The translations under genes were made by a program, and so were the position numbers. The notes beneath the pieces were generated by a model that was not told the origin of the DNA, searched no databases, and saw only the letters and a program-made list of their open reading frames with translations. A DNA stretch of 64,000 nt from Cyrtodaria siliqua (lineage: Eukaryota > Mollusca > Bivalvia > Adapedonta > Hiatellidae), in assembly GCA_037043455.1 (NCBI GenBank), contig JAWPHD010010193.1:32197-96196 (forward strand). The letters are read 5' to 3'. Below are positions 56,818 to 64,000 of this stretch, one piece after another (position 1 is the first letter of the stretch; each line of letters starts with the position of its first letter).

Positions 56818-59800
56818 AATCAAAAAAAGTGTAAAATATGACGCCATAAAACAGAAGAGAAACAACAAGTGGTGAGAGATTGTGGATGTCCACCAGTAAT
56901 GGATCCAGAGTACGAAAAACGACTTCTAAGACAGCAAAACGGTTCACCATATGCTTCAGTAAGTGACAGAATGAGGGGCAGTCATTTTTATCTTTCAAAG
57001 AGAAACAACTACTGTGAGCGTATTTTCAGACAGTGGAAGTCGTTTTTGGTTTTGATGCATTGGCTGCGTGCGCAGTTAGCTCCGTCTCCTTGGGGGAAAA
57101 ATGGATTGATTCAAAACTCTCTTTTTTAACGGAAAGGATCTAGTGAATGTAAATATGGCAAGTCTTCTTCGTTGGTCACATGCCAAGATGGGCGATTTTG
57201 AAATGGTCACTCCATGTGCTTATATTCACCATCAACAGAAATCTTGGGCGTTTTGCTTATTTTATTATAGCAGCCCTGAAGAGCTCTAAGTTGCATTAAA
57301 CGTGCAATTGGATTGTGTTTCTTCTCTCATATTTGTCATAAGGCTTAAAAGAAAAAAGTGTTTGTTTCCGCTAATACGACCAACCCTATTATTTAGCCGC
57401 CGACCCTAACTTTTTTTATTGCAAAATAAAAAAAAAATAATACTAAAAGTTGAACCCATGAACCAAGGTTTCCTATGGAGAAAAAGAGATTTGAACCCAC
57501 GACCCCTGGGGTTTCCAGTGTACATTATTAAATATTGAAAAATGGCCCTAACCATGTATTATCTAGGTATTAATACCTTCCCAGTACTTTTTATCATATT
57601 AAAAGTGTTTTTCATTAACAAAAATAAGGACATTAATAATAAAAAAATAAAGTTTTGCCTACCTACCTACCCTATTTTTTTTGAAGCCGTTAGCGGAAAC
57701 AAACCTCTTTTTTTTGGCCTAACAGTGCTGACGGAAAATATTTTTGACAGGCAGGCCCTGAATTCATATTGACAGGCCCTGAATTAATTACATATTACAA
57801 TATGGTAAAAAGGGACAAGTCCGAACCAGATTATGACGGGCCCCGGGCTTGGAGCTATCCTATTTCGTGAGCACTGCATAAATTTCACTATAAACATTCA
57901 TGCAGATTTTCTTTTAGCAAGGATCAACTCTGAAAATGTTACATAGTATTGAACGTATGATGAACCCCTTTTGTCCTTTTCAGCCTTTAACCTTGAGTCC
58001 AGGTAGCCCATTGTCGTCACCAAGTAAAGACAAGTATGGTGACAGATTCATTCCAGCACGGGCTGGTGCAGCATGGCATATCAACTTCAACCTAAATACA
58101 GTATGTATAGAAATGTTTTGTTAATTTCTGTAGATCTTCAGTGATCACCTTAAACCTAAATACAGTATGTATAGAAACGTTTTGTCCATTTCTGTAGATC
58201 TTCATCCTGTTTAAATTGTGTTTTCAGTTAATTTTATATCACTTTTAAAAATCTTCGTTCTACTTGGCATTAATGCTTGTGCATGAAAACACACTTATCA
58301 TTGATAATATAGTCACACACACGCAAACGATAAGTTGAATATTATATGTAAATGAACGGTAGATGTTTAAAGGCACGACACAACTGCATGTACATGTACA
58401 CTACATAGTTCTGATTCTGTCAAGCATATTTGAGCCAATAAAAGGGACCCTGTCCGTAAGCAAGCAGATATTGAGCATAACCATATAACTGTCCGACTTT
58501 TATTCGGTGAAATGTACAGGGGCACAGACTAACTCTATTTAGCTAGGAGCCAGCTGGGCCCCTGACTTAGAATTTTTAGGGACCCAGCCCAAAAGTTAGG
58601 GGCCCAACAAAATATTATTTTATTTTACTACTCTTGGTGCATAATTTATGAACAATTACATGCATTTACTCCGTGTTTATGGAATATCATAAACAACATT
58701 ACTGATCATTACAATTCCAAGTTATCTATTTAATTATAAATAGTATCGTTAATGAGTTTTGTTATAAATGATCACATCTAGAATATGTAAATTATTGTAA
58801 TAAAAGATTAAAAAAGATTAGATATTATTAAATTAATGTTTTATTTTGTTATCAATATTTTATGTTGACATACAGTTTTAAAATTAATGTATGAGACCTT
58901 TTTTATCAACATGATTCCCTGCCATATAATTATTATTGATGATTTCTAAAAGCACCTCATTTTATAAATCAAAAGCGCCGCGTTTTAGAATATCCAAAAA
59001 CCGGAAGTGAAACCTAATTATTTCCCCTTCAAATTATAACACGAATTTATGATCATGTGTAAAATAAACACTACTATGTCTGTTTTAATGTTGTTTTTAT
59101 ACCAGCAAATGTTACTTGTACTCTTGCACATCTAATTTTACATTGACATTCGAAGCTCAGCGTACCGTAAGTTAACATGCAGTTTTGTGGGAAACCGTAC
59201 ATCGCAACATCTCGAACATTGTCTCGTTAATAAAAACAAACGTTTGTTTCGTTATTATTTTGTTAAGGGTTTGTCTATTTCGGCCAACAGTATGTAGTTC
59301 ACGGGACCAAAGCAAAATCGGCGGGGTAAAATCCTCGAACTTAAATGTTTGTGTTGAATGATTGCGCTTTTTCCGTTTTTTGGATTGAATATTTTTGGTC
59401 GCCACATGGGCGCGTGAAAGTCAAATTTTGGTTAATTTGTGCCCCTGATGTATACATGAAAACTTGAGCATAGACCCAAAGAAGTCTGTAGTATTACATT
59501 CGTGAATTTGAGAATTTTTTTTTTTAATTATTATTTGTAAATAATGTGTCGACTACCTCTCGCGCACTATTATTACCCGCAAGTGTAATTTTAGTTTTGG
59601 CTGCGAGTTCAAACGCTCAAAGCGGCATTTCTTTTTTTGCACCGCGATTGAATTCCGTTAAACTATCTTGCATTTAATTAGTAAATATGCAATAATGTTT
59701 AGTGTGTAATGTTTGTGAACGTAATTAGTGTGTGTTTTATAAGCTAAAAGTTACGGACATTGTCCCTTTGAATGAACAATATGTATTTACACCTGTACCA

Positions 59801-62792
59801 GAGGCATGGTTTGTTCCACAACAGCTCTAAAATACAAAACAGCATAATGCCAATGTTTGGGAAATATGACCCAGGAACAATAGAAGGCAGAGCTAAAACT
59901 ACCAATATTTAATAAAATTTGGACAGAATAATTGTTCATGAATGTGATAAAATATTAATTCGTGAATTTTAATTGTATTTTTTTTGTGCCCAGGAGAGTC
60001 CACGGCAGTCACCTGTACAAAGCAGAAAAGCCAAGGAGCCGTCCAGCGACAGTGTTAAAGACGGTCTCGCCTATAACTGCTTGTTGAAGAATGAACTGCT
60101 ATCTGCTGGAATAGAAGATTTAAAGGTATGAAAATGGAATGCTTCTGAAACGTGTTATACCCCCACTTTTACAAAGTGAAGTTGGGCTATGTAGGAATCA
60201 TGTCCATCACATCCCGTCGCATTTTTGTGTCGCCTACATAGCATGGCACTTAGGGATCATTTTGTCTGTCGTTGTCTGACCGCCATTAACTTTAACCTGC
60301 AACCTAACCCGGGCCATAACTTGTAAAGTATTTGACCTATGAAACTTCACACACATTTTCATCTTAACCAAAGGAATATTGTTACATATGTCCAATAACT
60401 TTGGCAGAGTTATGCCCCCCTTTCATAAAATGTTTAAGGTCGGAATCTACAGTTTTCTTTGAAATTCAGACTATTTTCAGACATGTACACTAATTACGTT
60501 AAATAACTTGAATTCTATTTTTCAAAACTAACAAACATGCCTTTTCCTGAAAGACCATATAATTTCCTTTCAAAATATAGCAAGTACATGCTAGAAAGCA
60601 ACAAAGTGAGTTTCTCTGCCTACAAATACAATTCATTTACCCCACCCACTCAGCACTCAAAAAAAGGAAAACATTACATTTATAGACACACGGCAGCATA
60701 TACCTGTCCCTTATTTGAGATATAACACATCCATAATTGAATGACAAACACTCAAAATTGTCATAAAAATGCTATTTCTACATATCTTATCCGGCTTTTT
60801 TTCCGTAATCATGTCGAATGGAGAAATGCAGGAAATGATAAAAAAAGAGCTACCATTTACAACATAGCCACCAGTTACTAGTTTCTGTTTACAGTCTCTA
60901 TACCGGTCACAGTACAAAAAGTTTATTTACACCAAAATTAACTATTATGTCATACTAAGTCAAAAACACCACATTTGTGGATTTCTTTTTTATTGTCTAG
61001 CCTGTACATGGCTTTTTATCTCTTAGATTTCTGTTTTATAAGAAATTCCCCATGGACATTCATTCGAAACTAAAGAGTCTCCCCTAACCCTGCAACATAA
61101 CCAAGCTCGTAGCTGGTCTTCAAACGTTATAGTTAGATTGTACTTGCTGAAATAAGCACATGGCAGGCGACACAAGCTTTTCATGGAATACCCTTCTAGT
61201 TATTACCTGCATTCCTCAAACAGTTTTGAATGTGTTCCAGAATTTCATATACACCTAACAACTGTTCAGAAAGCGGGGGTATTCATCACCTTCAGTGATA
61301 GTTCTAGTTACTTTGAGACTATTCCAGCCTTCTTGACTGGCACCTAATACAGAGCTATCAAGTTCCAATTGGAAACCAAGAGAGAAATGGGTGCAAGGGT
61401 TGGTTGCCTTTTTGTTAGGAGGTCAGTGGGTTGAAGTCTGAGATGGTTTGTGGTTGAATTTTATGAATTTTAGCGTAGAGGTATACTGTAATATTGTTCG
61501 TATGATCATATATTTTAATTGAATTTATTTAAGTCATACAATAAACAGAAGCGTTACGAAAATCCTGGTTAAACTATATACTAAGTTTTAACGAGATTTG
61601 GTATAAAATGCACTAAATTTTATTTATAACATTTTTAGAATGCATGAGAACGTACAATGTATGCTTGTGAGCGTGATTTGACACAAAAATGCCGTCACAT
61701 CCAATGCTTCATCTCATTTTCCTAATTTGCCCAAAATGGCTAGTTTCTGTTGTCAGGATCAAGGTGAAATTGAGGTGTGTCCTGTAATTTCTTCGTGTTT
61801 CAAGTGTTCTGTGTTGTTGTTTCAGGATCAGCAACCGGATGAAAGGAGAATACTTGTTCCAAAAGAAAGTAAAAACTTGTTCAGGGTGAGTAGTAGTGTT
61901 ACAATTTAGACGTAAAAAAGAGACAATATTTTTAAAACTTTGCGAGTGTATAAATGCAATAACTACACATTTTCCATCGTTGTCCATTGTCACACTATTG
62001 TTGGGGCGAAAACTTCAGATTTAATCAAATTGCAAAGTAAAGAATTTGGATGAGTTTTGAATTTGGATGAGTGAAAACTTCAGATTTAATCAAATTGCAA
62101 AGTAAAGAATTTGGATGAGTTTTGAATTTGGATGAGTTATGCAGTACAGAGTTATTGCCCTTGATTTGGTCAACATTATTGCCTGAACCCAAATGCACTC
62201 TGCTTAAATTTGTTATCAGTATGTGTACGTACCAATCAGTATGTGTGCATACATTATTTTCAGCTGTTATTTCTAAGGATCAGGGTAATCTAGCTGCTTG
62301 ATTATCTACAGAAGCGCCTCCGTGGCCGGGATAGTAAAGACGCTGTGTCTAAAACCTTCTCACCGAATCCCACCGGGAGCTTGAGTTGTCAAATGAGAAC
62401 GTGTCTATTCTGACAGATACAGGAGGTATACAGTACTAGTTTTATCGAGGAAAAATGGAGTGATCTGCCTCTACCACAAAAAAAGTCAATGTCAATTGGC
62501 CTTACATCTGCTAAAAATGAGGTAAAACACCATTCAAACGGGTCATATCTACAAAATGCAAACTTCCAACTAGTGTGAGTTTAAGCTGATTCGTAAGGAT
62601 CATGATCGATGGTGGAATTAAGTATCAGCTTATCATTCCCACCTTTCTGGGTATTAACTAATTAGCGTACCATTATCTGCTTAATTTCAGTATCATGTAC
62701 CTCGTCGCAGTTTGGACACCAGCGAATCATCTCCCTACTCATTATCACCGGTGGGCAGTAAAAGTCAGAAGTTATTACGTTCACCCAGAAAG
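56818..62792 (+). CDS. FZR1: FZR1 / CDH1, APC/C activator, 5' part (gene runs off the window)
   Basis: FZR1 binds the anaphase-promoting complex and recruits D-box and KEN-box substrates in late mitosis and G1. Five exons, all phase 0 with consensus borders, give 157 residues: MDPEYEKRLLRQ, the C-box region SPSKDKYGDRFIPARAG (DRFIP contacts the APC/C), KDGLAYNCLLKNELLSAGI, a Ser/Pro-rich linker, and SPYSLSPVGSKSQKLLRSPRK. SP sites in the linker are of the kind phosphorylated by CDKs. The KISKIPFKVLDAP segment and the WD40 propeller should follow beyond 64000. The acceptor at 56817 shows that an untranslated exon lies upstream. Introns hold a hAT element, a Helentron-like element, a SINE and MITEs, all non-coding. 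Confidence 0.93.
56899..56958 (+). CDS. FZR1: FZR1 first coding exon (20 codons)
   Basis: The exon begins at 56818 after TTTTTTTCAG. ATG at 56899 opens MDPEYEKRLLRQQNGSPYAS; donor GTAAGT at 56959. A three-codon upstream frame (ATG ACG CCA TAA, 56838) precedes it. The start MD..YE.RLLRQ is conserved in animal FZR1. Confidence 0.9.
57342..57719. mobile_element. Harbinger-like MITE (378 bp) in FZR1 intron
   Basis: Left GGCTTAAAAGAAAAAAGTG then TTTGTTTCCGCTAA, right-inverted GGCCAAAAAAAAGAGG then TTTGTTTCCGCTAA. TAA duplication exact (57339-57341, 57720-57722). Confidence 0.85.
57984..58100 (+). CDS. FZR1: FZR1 exon with C-box (39 codons)
   Basis: Acceptor TGTCCTTTTCAG, donor GTATGT. It encodes PLTLSPGSPLSSPSK, DKYGDRFIPARAGAAWHINF and NLNT. 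The C-box DRFIP is intact. Confidence 0.93.
58091..58218 (+). repeat. 64-bp tandem duplication that copies a splice donor
   Basis: CCTAAATACAGTATGTATAG occurs at 58091 and again at 58155. The first is the exon/intron border of the FZR1 C-box exon; the second is a perfect decoy copy inside the intron. Confidence 0.9.
58517..59447. mobile_element. hAT-type element (931 bp), non-coding
   Basis: Inverted termini CAGGGGCACA and TGTGCCCCTG; exact 5-bp duplication ATGTA (58512-58516, 59448-59452). No transposase was seen. Lies in an FZR1 intron. Confidence 0.85.
59994..60125 (+). CDS. FZR1: FZR1 exon (44 codons)
   Basis: Acceptor TTTGTGCCCAG, donor GTATGA. It encodes ESPRQSPVQSRKAKEPSSDS and VKDGLAYNCLLKNELLSAGI, then EDLK. 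The block DGLAY..LLKNELL.AGIE is diagnostic for FZR1 as opposed to CDC20. Confidence 0.93.
60155..61309 (+). mobile_element. Helentron-like element G
   Basis: Head TTATACCCCCACTTTTACAA with hairpin CACTTT/AAAGTG. The tail GCGGGGGTATTCATCACC is the inverse of the head (TACCCCC / GGGGGTA) and is followed by hairpin ATCAC/GTGAT (61285-61299) and a final CTAGTT. Cores are not obviously tandem. Lies in an FZR1 intron. Confidence 0.6.
61826..61885 (+). CDS. FZR1: FZR1 exon (20 codons)
   Basis: Acceptor TGTTTCAG, donor GTGAGT. It encodes DQQPDERRILVPKESKNLFR, matching the family's DPQ.EDRRL.P..PE..LF stretch. Confidence 0.9.
62008..62137 (+). repeat. 65-bp tandem duplication
   Basis: Two copies beginning GAAAACTTCAGATTTAATC and ending GAATTTGGATGAGT, effectively identical. 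FZR1 intron. Confidence 0.9.
62314..62545 (+). mobile_element. Ser-tRNA-headed SINE, copy 2
   Basis: GCGCCTCCGTGGCCGGGATAG head, AACCTTCTCACCGAATCCCA B-box-like region, GGAGGTATACAGTACTAG, and 3' end GGTAAAACACCATTC. Same family as 26735-27000. Confidence 0.75.
62691..62792 (+). CDS. FZR1: FZR1 exon (34 codons)
   Basis: Acceptor CTTAATTTCAG, donor GTAACA. It encodes YHVPRRSLDTSESSPYSLSP and VGSKSQKLLRSPRK, closely matching the family's SPYSLSPVS.KSQKLLRSPRK block before the WD40 domain. The last FZR1 exon in this window. Confidence 0.93.
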
Positions 62793-63080
62793 GTAACAAT
62801 TCTTTTAATTCTAAAGTGTTTTTGGTTCCATTCACAGTTAACCTTTGTTGTGTAATTTAACACATTATTACATTTCTATGGGCGAAAGATTGGGATTTCT
62901 CAGTGAAAGAATATTCATAATCACTAATATTAATAACTGACTACGAATTCAATAAATAACTGTGACATTGAGTCATGACATCAATAAAGTGTTGCTGACG
63001 TCGATGTCATCCACCGATGTTGTTCAGTAAAGCGAATAATTTCGGTTAAAACTAGGCATGAACTGATTTAAAATGTAATA

Positions 63081-63250
63081 AATAGATTATTTGACTGCTT
63101 AGTTCGATTATAGAGAAATCCTTTACTTGATGGTAGGCGTATTTTGTTTTTCGCTCACTCGTATACGCTCTTCCGTGAAAAGAACCACATGTCTTCCATC
63201 TCGTGAAGGCTTTCCCTATAATCGATCCCAGCAGTTAAATAATCTCTATT
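63081..63250. mobile_element. Palindromic MITE, relative of 37023-37186
   Basis: AATAGATTATTTGACTGCTT on the left and GCAGTTAAATAATCTCTATT on the right, with CGATTATAGAGAAATCC mirrored by CCCTATAATCG. Confidence 0.6.
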
Positions 63251-63266
63251 TAACTACTTTGGTCCT

Positions 63267-63960
63267 GACATGCAGAAAAGCACAACATCACCCTTTAGTT
63301 GGAAATGGATCATTTCAGTTAGGTTAACATGCATAGTGAAATTTCTTCATAAACCTGTCCAAAAACAATGTTAAGCATTCATTACTCATTAACCATGCTG
63401 GTCCTTTCGCAGAAAAGTATATCAACCTACATGTTAAAAATGGTTCCATTCCAGGGCCTTTTTACCCTTTTTTGTAGACGGCGTCTTCCCCTAGCAAAAA
63501 AAATCACTTTTTTCCACAAAATAACCTTAAATTTTTCCCTCTTTCAGAATAATTCCCCTTTCAAAAAGTTGTTCGTCGTAAAACCATCTATTTATAACCA
63601 CATTGTGTACTGATTTATAACCGTATAGAGTTCTTCTCTTCTTTAATTATTTGTGCAAGTAAATATATATATATAAGAAAGGTAGATATAACCTTTTTTA
63701 CTAACAATTTATTGCAACATTATTTTCCCCCAAAACTTGAAAAATCACGTTTTTCCCCCACAAAAAGACTAGGGCCCTGCATTCAAATAAACCCATCCAA
63801 TCTGTCATTACTCATTCACTATGTTGACCCTCCTGCAGAAAAGTACATAACCATACCTGTTGGAAAAGGTTCCATTCGAATAATCCCATCCAAAAAGTAA
63901 ACATTCAGTGCTCATTCACTATGCTTGCCCTCCTGCAGAAAAGCACAGAATCACCCTAAT
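63267..63960 (+). repeat. About 120-bp tandem repeat, about four units
   Basis: Units share GCAGAAAAG(C/T)ACA..A, GGTTCCATTCGAATAATCCC and CATTCA.T.CTCATTCACTATG. One unit is split by the MITE at 63452-63779. Confidence 0.7.
63452..63779. mobile_element. hAT-type MITE (328 bp)
   Basis: Termini CAGGGCCTTTTTACCC and right-inverted CAGGGCCCTAGTCTTTTTG. Exact 5-bp duplication CATTC (63447-63451, 63780-63784). The uninterrupted target GGTTCCATTCGAATAATCCC survives in the next tandem unit near 63868. Confidence 0.85.
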
Positions 63961-64000
63961 GATGACTATATATGCATGTTGTTCATTTTAAGGCTGTAAG

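Noticed and set aside
60537..60725. Open frame inside element G
   Set aside because: Lies in a non-coding repeat, with no domain or similarity recognised.
1..64000. Retroelement or endogenous viral coding sequence
   Set aside because: No reverse transcriptase, integrase, protease, capsid or polymerase motif could be seen in any frame.

Overview
The window is animal nuclear DNA: AT-rich, very low coding density, long introns with GT..AG borders, and many short non-autonomous transposons. It is most likely a mollusc, probably a bivalve. That is an inference from the gene families (B-box/NHL protein without RING, ciliary FAM183/CFAP144, conserved metazoan EBP2 and FZR1) and from repeats that begin TTTTAGCTC, carry GTCCGTC microsatellites and end CTCTTGTT. 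I see no rRNA, functional tRNA, CRISPR, reverse transcriptase or viral gene.

Four protein genes are supported, three of them assembled here from short exons. (1) EBNA1BP2/EBP2, a nucleolar ribosome-biogenesis factor, + strand: seven exons between 11697 and 40311. Its N-terminal exon and one conserved central exon were not found, and exon f carries an in-frame TGA. (2) A two-exon B-box/coiled-coil/NHL-like gene (577 codons) on the - strand, 22635-28652, nested in an EBP2 intron. (3) CFAP144/FAM183, - strand, four exons at 50053-42645, a complete 137-residue axonemal microtubule inner protein. (4) The 5' part of FZR1/CDH1, the APC/C activator, + strand: five phase-0 exons at 56899-62792, running off the right edge before the WD40 propeller. 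The genes show no functional relation to each other.

Most of the rest is repeats. 1-1130 is a 60-bp minisatellite. 3621-5692, 6941-8061, 10366-11217, 14102-15697, 16775-21100, 33101-36475, 44860-45392 and 60155-61309 hold six or more sequence-unrelated families with one shared plan: a 5' hairpin head, a CTGTCCGTC microsatellite in most, tandem cores, a 3' inverted copy of the head, a terminal hairpin, then CTTGTT. This is the plan of non-autonomous Helentron/Helitron-2 elements. Two classes of cut-and-paste elements are also recognisable from termini and target duplications: hAT-type with 5-bp duplications (one with a broken transposase, 38231-39935) and PIF/Harbinger-type with GGCC termini and 3-bp, mostly TWA, duplications. 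There are also tRNA-derived SINEs, a mariner-like MITE and several minisatellites (26 kb, 30 kb, 44 kb).

The most notable observations are the shared Helentron-like plan, a Harbinger-like element whose GG terminus now supplies positions +5/+6 of a splice donor while the reconstructed empty site is a perfect GTAAGT, and the damaged-looking EBP2 locus (in-frame TGA, absent conserved exon, 22-base C tract inside an exon).
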